This document shows, in pieces, positions 33,958 through 42,657 of a stretch of DNA of 64,000 nucleotides. The notes under the pieces were generated by a model, which was not told where the DNA came from, did not search any database, and was given only the letters and a program-made list of their open reading frames with translations. The stretch's first letter is position 1. Every line of letters starts with the position of its first letter. The stretch is taken from assembly GCA_020638195.1 (NCBI GenBank), contig JACKJC010000003.1, forward strand, positions 124,001 through 188,000, read 5' to 3'. This DNA comes from Methylobacteriaceae bacterium. GTDB taxonomy: Bacteria; Pseudomonadota; Alphaproteobacteria; Rhizobiales; Beijerinckiaceae. The translations under genes were made by a program, and so were the position numbers.

Positions 33958-35751
33958 TCAGAACGCTTCCGCCGGCATCGCCATCATCGTGGCTGCGCCT
34001 GTGTTGATCCTCGCGAGCCGCAGCCCGGTCTCCGGCAGCATGCGCTCCATGTAGAATTTACCCGTCATCAGCTTGGCGTCCATGACGGCGGCCTGCGACG
34101 CGTCGGCCGCCTTGCGCGCCTGGGCGCCTTCCGCGATACGCGCCCACATGTAGCCGATCGCGACGAGACCGAAGAGATGCATGTAGTCGGTGGACGCAGC
34201 GCCCGCATTGTCGGGGTTCGCCATGCCGTTCTGCATCAGCCACATGGTCGCCTTCTGAAGGTCGCCGAGCGCCTTGCCGAGCGGGGCGACATAGGGCTTC
34301 ATCGCCTCGTCCGCCTCGTGCTCCTTCACATAGTCGCCGACCTTCTTGAAGAAGGCCATGATGGCGCGGCCGCCGTCCTTCGGCAGCTTGCGGCCCACGA
34401 GGTCGAGCGCCTGGATGCCGTTGGCGCCCTCGTAGATCATGGCGATGCGCGCGTCGCGCACGAACTGGTCCATGCCGTATTCGCCGACATAGCCGTGGCC
34501 ACCGTAGACCTGCTGCGCCTTCACGGCGTTTTCGAAGCCGTAGTCGGTCAGGAAGCCCTTCAGCACGGGCGTCATCAGGCCCAGATGATCGTCGGCGGCC
34601 TTGCGCGCTTCTTCGTCCGGCGAGCGGTGCAGGATGTCGGCTTCGAGCGCGGTCCACAGCATGAAGGCGCGGGCGCCTTCGTTGAAGGCCTTGGCTTCGA
34701 GCAGCATGCGGCGCACGTCGGGATGCACGATGATCGGATCGGCCGATTGCTGCGGCGCCTTCACGCCGGAGATCGAACGGCCCTGCGTGCGCTCGCGGGC
34801 ATACTCGACCGCGTTCTGGTAGGCGACCTCGGATTGCGCGAGGCCCTGCGTAGCAACGCCGAGCCGCGCCTCGTTCATCATCGTGAACATGGCGGCGAGC
34901 CCTTTGTTTTCCTGACCGAGCAGGAAGCCCCTGGCGCCGTCGTAATTCATCACGCAGGTCGCGTTGCCGTGAATGCCCATCTTGTGCTCGAGCGAGCCGC
35001 AGCTGACAGCATTGCGCGCGCCGATCGCACCGTCATTCGAAACCTCGAACTTCGGCACGATGAACAGCGAGATGCCCTTCACGCCCGCCGGCGCGCCCTC
35101 GATGCGCGCGAGCACGAGATGGATGATGTTCTCGGCCATGTCGTGTTCGCCGGCCGAAATGAAGATCTTCTGGCCAGTGATTTGATAGGAGCCGTCGCCG
35201 TTCGGCGTGGCCTTGGTCTTGAGGAGACCAAGATCCGTGCCGCAATGCGGCTCGGTCAGGTTCATCGTGCCGGTCCACTGGCCCGCGATCATGCGCGTGC
35301 CGTAGAGCTGCTTCTGCTCTTCGGAGCCGTGCGCGAGAATGGCGGCCACCGCGCCGGACGTCAGTCCCGGATACATGGCGAAGGCCTGGTTCGCGGAATT
35401 CATGAATTCGCCGACCGCATGCGACAGCACCGCCGGCAGGCCCTGGCCGCCGTATTCGGGCGGCATCGGCAGGCTGATCCAGCCGCCCTCCGCGTAGGCC
35501 TTGAAGGCTTCCTTGAAGCCCTTGGGCGTCGTCACCGAACCGTCAGGGGCGCGCTTGCAGCCCTCGCGGTCGCCGACGAGGTTCAGCGGCTGCAGCACTT
35601 CCTCGGCGATCTTGGCGGCCTCGTTGAGCACGGCCTCGACGACGTCGCGCGGCGCGTCGGAAAAGCCCGGCAGATTGTCGTAACGGGAATAGTGCAGGAC
35701 GTCGTCCAGCAGAAAGAGGGTGTCGTCGACAGGGGCCTTGTAGGTCGGCAT
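33958..35751 (-). CDS. Acyl-CoA dehydrogenase, long form with C-terminal extension
   Basis: This 597-residue FAD enzyme introduces the first double bond in beta-oxidation. FAD and substrate motifs are MNLTEPHCGTDLG, ITGQKIFISAGEHD and VYGGHGYVGEYGMDQ, with the catalytic glutamate expected in AMIYEGANGIQALDLVGRK. About 100 extra C-terminal residues mark the long branch that often pairs with fadA and fadJ. ATG at 35751 follows GGGGAG. It is the first gene of the beta-oxidation block, and a palindrome lies 52 bp upstream, which fits control by the neighbouring MerR-type regulator. Confidence 0.94.
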   Translation of the reverse strand: MPTYKAPVDDTLFLLDDVLHYSRYDNLPGFSDAPRDVVEAVLNEAAKIAEEVLQPLNLVGDREGCKRAPDGSVTTPKGFKEAFKAYAEGGWISLPMPPEYGGQGLPAVLSHAVGEFMNSANQAFAMYPGLTSGAVAAILAHGSEEQKQLYGTRMIAGQWTGTMNLTEPHCGTDLGLLKTKATPNGDGSYQITGQKIFISAGEHDMAENIIHLVLARIEGAPAGVKGISLFIVPKFEVSNDGAIGARNAVSCGSLEHKMGIHGNATCVMNYDGARGFLLGQENKGLAAMFTMMNEARLGVATQGLAQSEVAYQNAVEYARERTQGRSISGVKAPQQSADPIIVHPDVRRMLLEAKAFNEGARAFMLWTALEADILHRSPDEEARKAADDHLGLMTPVLKGFLTDYGFENAVKAQQVYGGHGYVGEYGMDQFVRDARIAMIYEGANGIQALDLVGRKLPKDGGRAIMAFFKKVGDYVKEHEADEAMKPYVAPLGKALGDLQKATMWLMQNGMANPDNAGAASTDYMHLFGLVAIGYMWARIAEGAQARKAADASQAAVMDAKLMTGKFYMERMLPETGLRLARINTGAATMMAMPAEAF

Positions 35752-35802
35752 GGGCGCTCCCCGATGTTTGATGAAGATATAGCGCGCTTATCCGCGCGTC
35801 AT

Positions 35803-35818
35803 AGTTCATATATAAACT
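35803..35818. promoter_or_regulatory. Candidate operator upstream of the acyl-CoA dehydrogenase
   Basis: AGTTCATATATAAACT is an AT-rich inverted repeat with one mismatched pair, set in GC-rich DNA, 52 bp before the dehydrogenase start. Position and symmetry suit a regulator site or a -10/-35 spacer operator as used by MerR-family proteins. Confidence 0.4.
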
Positions 35819-35864
35819 GTATAGGCGTATCCGTCAAGCCGAGTGGGCCTTGGCGACAAACGAA

Positions 35865-35893
35865 GAGGCCCGTCGCGATGTGCGACGGGCCTC
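35865..35893 (-). terminator. Terminator hairpin downstream of the MerR-family gene
   Basis: GAGGCCCGTCGC and GCGACGGGCCTC form a perfect 12-bp stem with a 5-nt loop. On the minus strand TTCGTTTGTC follows, a weak T-rich tail. The hairpin lies 31 bp past the regulator stop codon. Confidence 0.7.
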
Positions 35894-35924
35894 TGGCGAA
35901 TGAATGAAAGGTGGATGATCTGGT

Positions 35925-36380
35925 TCAGGCGGCGCTGGCCGCGTGGCCGTTCTCGCCGGCCATGCGTCCGTGCGTCTCACGCAGCGCGGCCAGCGCCGTG
36001 TCGAGTTCCTCGCGCTTCTTCTCGAGCTGCGCGATCTGGCTCAGCACCTGGCTTTCCTCGAGCGCGAGCGACCCGGCGGAGGCGGCAGGGCCCTCCTTGG
36101 GCAGCATCGCGTAGATCTGCGTCAGCGTGAAGCCGAGCTGCTTGCCGCGCAGGATTGTTTCGAAGCGCGCGCGTGCGGCGGCGTCGTAGAAGCGCGAGAC
36201 GCCGTGGCGGATCGGCCTGATCAGCCCCCGGTCCTCGTAGAAGCGCAGGGCGCGCAGCGTCACCCTGTAGGCGCGCGCCATGTCGCCGATCGTGAACAGC
36301 CGGTCTCCGGCCTGCTGCGCCGCGCGCAGGTCGGCGCTTCCGTCAGCGCCCGCAAATGAAGATTCCAAGCCCCGTTCCAT
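35925..36380 (-). CDS. MerR-family transcriptional regulator
   Basis: This 151-residue DNA-binding protein has the winged helix at residues about 31-100: LFTIGDMARAYRVTLRALRF, then YEDRGLIRPIRHGVSRFYD. A coiled-coil dimerisation helix (LSQIAQLEKKREELDTALAA) follows. No metal-binding cysteines are seen, so it belongs to the metabolite or general branch. The start at 36380 gives the normal MerR length plus about 30 flexible residues; the longer frame to 36491 is not needed. It neighbours the beta-oxidation genes, and control of fatty acid catabolism is a reasonable inference. Confidence 0.87.
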   Translation of the reverse strand: MERGLESSFAGADGSADLRAAQQAGDRLFTIGDMARAYRVTLRALRFYEDRGLIRPIRHGVSRFYDAAARARFETILRGKQLGFTLTQIYAMLPKEGPAASAGSLALEESQVLSQIAQLEKKREELDTALAALRETHGRMAGENGHAASAA

Positions 36381-36458
36381 GTCGCCCGCATCCCCTGGGT
36401 TCGATACGGCCCTAACGGCCGATGCCCACAGAAGGCGTGATTCGCGGAGTGTTTGCAA

Positions 36459-36490
36459 CTTAAAAGTGTAAAAAACGTAAAAACAACTCA
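36459..36490. promoter_or_regulatory. AT-rich control region between the MerR and PodJ-like genes
   Basis: A sharply AT-rich patch including CTTAAAAGTGTAAAAAACG and a near-repeat GTAAAAAC lies in the 271-bp divergent gap. It is the probable promoter area of the regulator gene; no exact operator can be named. Confidence 0.3.
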
Positions 36491-36651
36491 ATTACCGATG
36501 TGTATCGAATCCGGTCGGTCCTTAACTCCGTGTTTACCATAAGCGCTCGAAAGTCCGGCCTGAGGACGGTAGGTTGTTTTCGCTGTCTGATTCGCTTCTT
36601 GCGTACCGATTTTCGATCGACGCGCCCGGTAGGCCGGGTCCAACGGATGAG

Positions 36652-39600
36652 ATGATGAACAAGGCGGCGCCGTGGAGCATCAAGGGGGTAGGCTTCGATA
36701 CGCGGGAAGCAGCCCGCGAAGCCGCCCAGCGCGAAGGCATGAGCGTTGGCGAATGGCTGAATGAAGTCATTGCCGACCGCGCCGGCGACGCGGACGCCGA
36801 CCGCGACTACCAAGACGACGACGATATCGACGCCGTGTCGGCGCGCCTCGCCCGCATGCGCGACAATGGACGCGCGCGCCGTCGTGGCGAGAAGCGCGGC
36901 CGCGATTACGACGACGACCACGTCGAGGATATCGCCGCGCACCGGCGGCGCGGCGGCCGTGGCCTGTCGCGCAACGCGAGCGCGCGCGAGGTTTCCTGGC
37001 GCGAGGGCGAGGACGCCGAGAGCCTGATCGAGAACGCGCTGGAAGCCTACGAGCGGCGCAATGCGCGCGGCAAGGACAAGACCGCCCGCGCGCTTGCCGA
37101 AATGGTCGACGTTATCGAAACCGCGCAGGTCAATCGCAATCGCGAAGGCCGCACGCTGCAATCGATCTCGCGTCGCCTCGCCGATATCGAGCACAAGGTC
37201 GCGCGTGACCATGACGAGCCGAGACTGAAGCCGATCCGCGGGGCGCTGTCGCGTCTCGAGAGCCGCGTCGACGATCTCGCGCATGACGACGATACACGTC
37301 GCGGCGACGAGGGCCTGCGCGAAATCGATTCCAAGCTGTCGGAGATCGCCGCCCATCTCGAAGGCGGGGGTCGCCAAGGCGATGGCGACCGGCTCTCCCG
37401 AATCGAGGCCCAGCTCGGACAGCTCGCCTCGCAAATGGCGCAGGGCGCGCAACGCCCGACCATTCGTTCGTTCGCGGCCGAAGCCGGCGGCGCGCGGCCC
37501 CAGGCCATCGATGCGGTGTCGCAGATCATGCGCCGGCAGCGCGAGCTCGATGGCGACGCGCCTCTGTCCTTCGCCGCGCGCCGCGCCGAGCCGCGTCCAC
37601 CCTTCGATCAGCGTCGCGCGCCCAGCGAACTGGAGACGCGCCTCGCCTCCATCGTCGAGCGTCTCGAGCGGACCATCCCGGCCGAAGGCGCCCCCCAGCC
37701 TTTCGCGGGCCTTCAGGGCGACCTCGTCCGCATGTCCGACCGCATCGAGAAGATGCGCGAGGATTTCTCCACGAGAAGCGCCGCGCGCGCGGGCGACGAC
37801 GAATCCATCGACCAGCTGCGTCGCGAAGTCGCGGCGGTCTCGCGCGGCTTGAGCGAACTCGCGCCCCGCGCCTCCGTCGCCTCGCTCGAAAACGCGGTGC
37901 GCGACATATCCGACCGGCTGCACGTCGCGCGCATCGAGGGCGTGCGCGACGCCGTCGCCACGCCGATCGATCAGCTTGCGCGCGAGTTGCGCACGGCCAT
38001 GCGCGAGCTCGACCCGCGCGCCTCCATCGGCGCGCTCGAGCAGGACATGCGCGCCATCGCCGCCAAGATCGAGAATCTGGAGACGCGCGGCGGCGCGGAT
38101 CCGCAGACGCTCCACGCCATCTTCGAGCAGACCCGCGAAGTCCGCGACCTGCTTTCGCGCGCCGCCGTCGCTTCGAACAGCGGCGAACGCGCGCAGCGCG
38201 AACTCGGTGAACTCGCCGCGAAGCTCGAGCGCACGGGAACCACCAGCATAGCGCCGGCGGATGTCGCGCGCATCGTCGCCGACATTCGCTCGGTCGTGGC
38301 CGAAGGCATGGGCTCGGAAGGTCTGCGCTCCCTCGAAAGCCGCGTCGAAGGCCTGTCCCAACGTATCGACGCCGCGCTGGCGTCCGGCCCCGCGCAGGAG
38401 CAGATGGCCGTGTTTGGCGATAGGCTCGACAAGCTGCATCGCGCCGTTGCCCAGAGCCTCGCCGCGCCGCGTCACGCGCCGGCCGCTGAAACACAGCACC
38501 TCGAACAACTCGTGCGCGACCTCTCCGAAAAGGTCGATCGCGCCGCGTCCCCCAGCGCCGGGCGCGATGAGCTGGCCGCGCTGCAGACGCAGATCGAGCT
38601 TCTTTCCCGCAAGATCGAACGCTCTGGCGGCCGCGACGAATCCGTCGCCTCGCTCGAGCGCATGATTTCCGACCTCTTCGGGCAATTGAACGAGACGCGG
38701 TCGGCCGCCTTCGAGGCCGCCGAGGAAGCCGCGCGCGCCGCGGCGCGCGAATCCGTGCGTGAGGCCCTTGCAAGCACCGCCGGCGCGGGCCAGGCCGAGA
38801 TCGGACGCGAACTCGCCGACCTGCGCGCCACGCAGGATGCATCCGACCAGCGTACGCACGCCACGCTGAAGGCGGTCCACGCGACGCTCGAACGGGTCGT
38901 CGATCGGCTGGCGACGCTCGAGGGCGATATTGGCGAGGCTCGCGCGCCGCGTCAGGAGGCGCCGCGTCAGGAAGCCCCACGGCAAGAGGCGCCGCGCCAG
39001 GAAGCCCCGCGCCGAGACGCGCCGCGCCCGGCGTCGCCCGTCGTCGCCGCCGCGTCGCCCCGCGCCGTCGAGCCTCCGTCAATGCCGCCGCAGGGCTCGA
39101 CCATCAGCGCCGCCGCCGCGCTCGCCCGTCTCAAGGGCGAAAAGATCGAGCCGCGCGTCGAGGCCCGTCCGCAGCGCGCCGCGGCAGCGGCCCCCTCGCT
39201 CGATGACGACATTCTGATCGAGCCCGGCTCGGGCCGTGGCTCACGTGCGACAGCCGCGTCCGCTGGGGATCTCGACGATCCCTCGCCGCAGGCGGGCTTC
39301 ATCGCCGCCGCGCGCCGCGCGGCGCTGGCGGCGCAGGCGGCGAGCGTCGCCGCCGACGAGGCTGAAGCCGTCGACGCCGCCGAAAAGACGCAGAGCGAAG
39401 GCCGGCTGGCGCAGGTCCGCGCGGTCTACGAACGTCGCCGCAAGCCGATCCTGCTGTCGCTCGCCGCGTTGATCGGCCTTCTCGGCGCGTTGCAGATCGC
39501 GGGCGTCTACGCCTCGCGCAATTCCGGTCTCGCGGAGCCGCCGCCGATCGTGCGTCCCGCCAATCCCGCGCCTGCCGCCAAGGCGCCGCAGCCCAGGGAC

Positions 39601-40536
39601 GAATCCGCCGCGCCCTCACTGAAGGACAAGGGCGCCGCCGTGAAGGACGAGATCGCGCCGTCGGTCGGTCCGAAGGCGGACGCTGGTCCGCCTCCCGACG
39701 CAGCCCCCGCCGAGAAAGCCCCTGTCGCCGCCCCGCGCCGCGTGGATGCGCCGACGAGCGCGCCGACGAACCTGCCGACGATGGCGCGGCAGCCTCGTGC
39801 TGATGCGGGCCCCGTCGACACCGCCCCGGTCGGCTCGATCCAGAAGCCGGCGGCCATCGTCGTTCCGACCGCGACTCTCGAAAAGGTGGCCGCGCAGGGC
39901 GATGCTGGAGCGCAATTCGAACTCGGTGCGCGCTATGCGGACGGCAATCATGCCAATCGCGATCTGAAGGCGGCCGCGCGCTGGTTCGAGAAGAGCGCGG
40001 AAAAGGGCCTGGCGCCGGCGCAATACCGGCTCGGCGTTCTCTTCGAGCGCGGCCTCGGCGTCGATCGCAACGTCGCGACCGCCCGCCGCTGGTACGAGCG
40101 CGCGGCGGAAGCCGGCAACGTGCGCGCCATGCACAATCTCGCCGTCCTGCTCGCGGACGGCGGCGGCAAGCCCGACTATACGGCGGCCGCGCGCTGGTTC
40201 CGCAAGGCCGCCGAACACGGCGTGCGCGACAGCCAGTACAATCTGGCGATCCTTTATGCGCGCGGCATGGGCGGCCCGCAGGATCTCGTGCAGTCCTATC
40301 TCTGGTTCTCCGCCGCCGCCGATCAGGGCGACGCCGACGCGGCCAAGAAGCGCGACGACGTAGCCAGCCGTTTCGACGCCAAGACCTTCGAGCGCGCCAA
40401 GGCGCTCGCCGCTTCCTACCGGCCGAAAACGCCGGAGGCGGCCGCCAACGAAGTCACGCCGCCGCCCGGCGGTTGGCATGCCGCGCCGGCCAAGGGCGCC
40501 GGCAAGCACGCGAAGCCGAAGATTTCGCGGCTCTGA
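36652..40536 (+). CDS. PodJ-like polarity/localization protein with coiled coils and SEL1 repeats
   Basis: This protein of about 1294 residues resembles PodJ-type polar organisers of alphaproteobacteria. The N-terminus APWSIKGVGFDTREAAREAA with GMSVGEWLNEVI is conserved in this family. Residues from about 90 to 770 are long heptad-rich coiled coils, then a Pro/Ala linker with five APRQE-type repeats, one membrane helix (PILLSLAALIGLLGALQIAG, about 928-950), a periplasmic Pro/Ala segment and SEL1-type TPR repeats at about 1075-1250 (AQFELGARYADG, AQYRLGVLFERGLG, SQYNLAILYARGMG). No C-terminal peptidoglycan-binding domain is seen. ATG at 36652 or 36655 is preferred over 36574, whose extension lacks family similarity. 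Confidence 0.85.
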   Translation: MMNKAAPWSIKGVGFDTREAAREAAQREGMSVGEWLNEVIADRAGDADADRDYQDDDDIDAVSARLARMRDNGRARRRGEKRGRDYDDDHVEDIAAHRRRGGRGLSRNASAREVSWREGEDAESLIENALEAYERRNARGKDKTARALAEMVDVIETAQVNRNREGRTLQSISRRLADIEHKVARDHDEPRLKPIRGALSRLESRVDDLAHDDDTRRGDEGLREIDSKLSEIAAHLEGGGRQGDGDRLSRIEAQLGQLASQMAQGAQRPTIRSFAAEAGGARPQAIDAVSQIMRRQRELDGDAPLSFAARRAEPRPPFDQRRAPSELETRLASIVERLERTIPAEGAPQPFAGLQGDLVRMSDRIEKMREDFSTRSAARAGDDESIDQLRREVAAVSRGLSELAPRASVASLENAVRDISDRLHVARIEGVRDAVATPIDQLARELRTAMRELDPRASIGALEQDMRAIAAKIENLETRGGADPQTLHAIFEQTREVRDLLSRAAVASNSGERAQRELGELAAKLERTGTTSIAPADVARIVADIRSVVAEGMGSEGLRSLESRVEGLSQRIDAALASGPAQEQMAVFGDRLDKLHRAVAQSLAAPRHAPAAETQHLEQLVRDLSEKVDRAASPSAGRDELAALQTQIELLSRKIERSGGRDESVASLERMISDLFGQLNETRSAAFEAAEEAARAAARESVREALASTAGAGQAEIGRELADLRATQDASDQRTHATLKAVHATLERVVDRLATLEGDIGEARAPRQEAPRQEAPRQEAPRQEAPRRDAPRPASPVVAAASPRAVEPPSMPPQGSTISAAAALARLKGEKIEPRVEARPQRAAAAAPSLDDDILIEPGSGRGSRATAASAGDLDDPSPQAGFIAAARRAALAAQAASVAADEAEAVDAAEKTQSEGRLAQVRAVYERRRKPILLSLAALIGLLGALQIAGVYASRNSGLAEPPPIVRPANPAPAAKAPQPRDESAAPSLKDKGAAVKDEIAPSVGPKADAGPPPDAAPAEKAPVAAPRRVDAPTSAPTNLPTMARQPRADAGPVDTAPVGSIQKPAAIVVPTATLEKVAAQGDAGAQFELGARYADGNHANRDLKAAARWFEKSAEKGLAPAQYRLGVLFERGLGVDRNVATARRWYERAAEAGNVRAMHNLAVLLADGGGKPDYTAAARWFRKAAEHGVRDSQYNLAILYARGMGGPQDLVQSYLWFSAAADQGDADAAKKRDDVASRFDAKTFERAKALAASYRPKTPEAAANEVTPPPGGWHAAPAKGAGKHAKPKISRL
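38944..39018 (+). repeat. 15-bp coding minisatellite (APRQE repeats)
   Basis: Five consecutive 15-bp units encode Ala-Pro-Arg-Gln-Glu, the last degenerating to APRRD. They lie in the linker of the PodJ-like protein and could vary in number between strains. Confidence 0.85.
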
Positions 40537-40539
40537 CAA

Positions 40540-40605
40540 GATCGGCGCGGCTCGGTCCGCGCCGCATTCTCCGATCGGCGCGGCCACGTCCGCGCCGCAT
40601 TCTCA
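40540..40605. repeat. Two tandem 33-bp hairpin repeats after the PodJ-like gene
   Basis: Two adjacent 33-bp copies start GATCGGCGCGG and end GTCCGCGCCGCATTCTC, differing at only a few bases between. Each holds an inverted repeat, GGCGCGG and CCGCGCC, so the RNA would form two consecutive stem-loops just after the stop codon. A tandem terminator-like or RNA-protecting role is possible. Confidence 0.8.
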
Positions 40606-40665
40606 TGGCGTCTTGCAATCCGGTTTGTGCGCGGCCAATCTGCCGCGCAATCGACAGGAACGCTG

Positions 40666-41016
40666 ATGAGATTTCGCACCGCCTCGCTTCTCGCCGCCGC
40701 AACGGCCTTCATGTTCGCGACGTCGGTCGCCGCGTACGCGCAGAGCGGATTGAAGGCCATTCCCAAGCCGAGCGATCGCCGCCCGGGCGAACTCGAAGGA
40801 TGGAGCGATACGCCAAAGCCTCAGGCGCAGGACGCCAGAGGGGGCAAGAAGCACGCGAAGGCCGGCAAGGCGGCCAAAGCGGCCAAGACGGAAAAGCCCG
40901 CAGAAAGGGCGGTGGGCGGCGGCATTCCGCTGCCCAACAGCCGAACCGATCCCAACGACTACGCCCCGGTCGGCTTCGACAAGAACGGCAATTTCAGCAC
41001 GGGCCTCAAGTTCTAG
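40666..41016 (+). CDS. Small secreted lysine-rich protein of unknown function
   Basis: This 116-residue protein has a signal peptide (LLAAATAFMFATSVAAYAQS), then a hydrophilic region with a Lys/Ala patch (GGKKHAKAGKAAKAAKTEK) and a C-terminal segment PNDYAPVGFDKNGNFSTGL. It is not recognised. ATG at 40666 follows a CAGGAA site. Its last 11 bases overlap the convergent APH/AAA fusion gene. It may share the PodJ-like transcript, though two hairpins intervene. Confidence 0.65.
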   Translation: MRFRTASLLAAATAFMFATSVAAYAQSGLKAIPKPSDRRPGELEGWSDTPKPQAQDARGGKKHAKAGKAAKAAKTEKPAERAVGGGIPLPNSRTDPNDYAPVGFDKNGNFSTGLKF

Positions 41017-42517
41017 GCGCAACCTTCAGCGCATCGTCGAGAATTTCTGCGGGCTCTCGAGCCGCATCGATCCTCCTCCAGCCGTCCGGCGCCACGCCCT
41101 TTTCCATCTGTTTGGCGAGAACGGCCGGCGTTGCATCCGAGGGATCGCCGCGCCGCGCCTCGATCCGCGCCGCCATTTTTTCGCGCGGCGCCACGAGCCA
41201 GAGACCCGCGAATGGCGCCGTGTCGTCTTGCGCGACCTGCTGGATCGCCGCGGCAAGGTCGGGCCGGTCGAAAACGCCGTCTGCGATCGCCGCGCCGCCG
41301 AGCGACAGGGTTCGCGCGGCCTCGTCACGCATCCGGGCATAGACGCGCTCGGCTATGGCGGGCGCATAGGCTTCAGGCGGCAGCGGGTCCGTCGCCGCGA
41401 CGCCGTGCAGCGCCTTGCGGATGCGGTCGCTCGAGAGAATGCGCGCGCCGGGGGCGGGGCCGATATGCGGCGCGAGCGCCGCCGCCAGCGTCGACTTGCC
41501 GGAACCGGAAAAGCCGCCAATGGCGACCAGCGCTTTCTCGCGCGGCGCGATCAGGCGCTCGGCGAGCGCGAAATAGCTCTCCGCTTCCGCGCGCAACCCT
41601 GCTGCGGCGTCGCCTATCGCGCCCTTTGCTTGCGTCGCCGTGACATGCGCGCGGATCGAGGCGCGCACGGCCATGAAGAAGGGGAGCGCCGGCAAACCGT
41701 CGGTCTCGTCTGTTGCGTCGAGATAGCGGTTGAAAACGAGATTGGCGTGCGCGGCGAGCCCGCGATGCGTGAGATCCATCAGAAGGAAGGCGAGATCGTA
41801 GAGCACGTCGATCGTGCCGAGGCGCTCGTCGAATTCGATGGCGTCGAACGGCGTCGGTTCGCCTTCGAACAGGCAGATGTTGCGCAGGGTGAGATCGCCA
41901 TGGCAGCGTCGCACTTTTCCTGTGGCGCGCCGCGCATCGAGCAGCGGCGCGATTGCCGCGAGCTTTTCGCGCAATGCGCCTTCGAAGGCTGCGATGCGTT
42001 GTGGCGTCGCGAGGCCGGAGCCTGCGAGCGCGGCTTCGTCGATGGCAAGAATCCGCGCAATGCCCTCGGAGCCGCCGAAGTCGAGGCGCGGCGGCGCGTC
42101 GCGATGGAATGCAACCAGCTTTTCAGTGAGCTGCGTCATCAGCTCGGCCGTCAGCGCGCCGCGGTGCGCCATCTGGTCGAACAGGTCGGCCTGATCGAAC
42201 GGGCGCATCTCGACGATCGTCTCGATCGTCTCGCCGTCCCCGTCCAGCTCCAGTCCGCCGCTTTTCGCGCGAGAAATGCGGCGCGTGCCGAGATAGATCG
42301 CTGGCGCCGTGCGACGGTTGATTGCGATTTCCGTCTCGGCGGCGGCAGCCCGCTTCTCGCGGGTCGAAAAATCGAGATAGGAGAACGCGACCGGCTTCTT
42401 GATCTTGAACGCGCGCTCAGGCCCGATCACGACGCGCGAAATATGCGTGTCGATCACCTGCGCATCGCCGCCGAGACGCGCGCGCAAGAAAGTCGTGATG
42501 TCGTCGAGATCGGGCAC
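41006..42517 (-). CDS. Bifunctional aminoglycoside phosphotransferase-like / AAA kinase-like protein
   Basis: This is a 503-residue fusion. The N-terminal part resembles the aminoglycoside phosphotransferase/kinase fold: FKIKKPVAFSYLDFST, the catalytic loop RRCHGDLTLRNICLF and the metal-binding aspartate in FDAIEFDE. From about residue 340 there is a P-loop domain with GGFSGSGKST, followed by SSDRIRKALHGV and a Zeta-toxin or shikimate-kinase-like lid. Such fusions are widespread and uncharacterised; the substrate is probably a small molecule, not necessarily an antibiotic. The start at 42517 lies just after a family A repeat. Confidence 0.82.
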   Translation of the reverse strand: MPDLDDITTFLRARLGGDAQVIDTHISRVVIGPERAFKIKKPVAFSYLDFSTREKRAAAAETEIAINRRTAPAIYLGTRRISRAKSGGLELDGDGETIETIVEMRPFDQADLFDQMAHRGALTAELMTQLTEKLVAFHRDAPPRLDFGGSEGIARILAIDEAALAGSGLATPQRIAAFEGALREKLAAIAPLLDARRATGKVRRCHGDLTLRNICLFEGEPTPFDAIEFDERLGTIDVLYDLAFLLMDLTHRGLAAHANLVFNRYLDATDETDGLPALPFFMAVRASIRAHVTATQAKGAIGDAAAGLRAEAESYFALAERLIAPREKALVAIGGFSGSGKSTLAAALAPHIGPAPGARILSSDRIRKALHGVAATDPLPPEAYAPAIAERVYARMRDEAARTLSLGGAAIADGVFDRPDLAAAIQQVAQDDTAPFAGLWLVAPREKMAARIEARRGDPSDATPAVLAKQMEKGVAPDGWRRIDAAREPAEILDDALKVAPRT

Positions 42518-42526
42518 GTCGGTTCT

Positions 42527-42640
42527 TCTCCCTCTCCCCGCCTGCGGGGAGAGGGCCGGGGTGAGGGGCCCAGCGTGCGCGGGGCGGCGTTGGGCCGGCC
42601 CCCCAACCCTAACCCTCTCCCCGTTTCACGGGGAGAGGGA
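42527..42640. repeat. Paired REP-like palindromes (BIME-like), family A, site 2
   Basis: CCCTCTCCCCGCCTGCGGGG with a GGGTGAGGGG tail (42527-42571) is followed by an inverted relative (42603-42640) with CCCTAACCCTCTCCCCG, loop TTTCA and CGGGGAGAGGG. The arrangement copies that at 32512-32641. It fills the gap between the acyl-CoA dehydrogenase and the APH/AAA gene. Confidence 0.75.
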
Positions 42641-42657
42641 ACAGATCGGTCCACGCA

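Noticed and set aside
33907..35907. 666-codon open frame antisense to the acyl-CoA dehydrogenase
   Set aside because: Shadow of a strongly conserved gene; no ribosome-binding site or recognisable motif.
36460..38985. 841-codon open frame antisense to the PodJ-like gene
   Set aside because: Composition reflects the complement of an Arg/Ala/Glu coiled coil; the plus strand has the conserved N-terminus and SEL1 repeats.
38944..39018. CRISPR-like array
   Set aside because: The 15-bp units have no spacers and stay in the reading frame of the PodJ-like protein.
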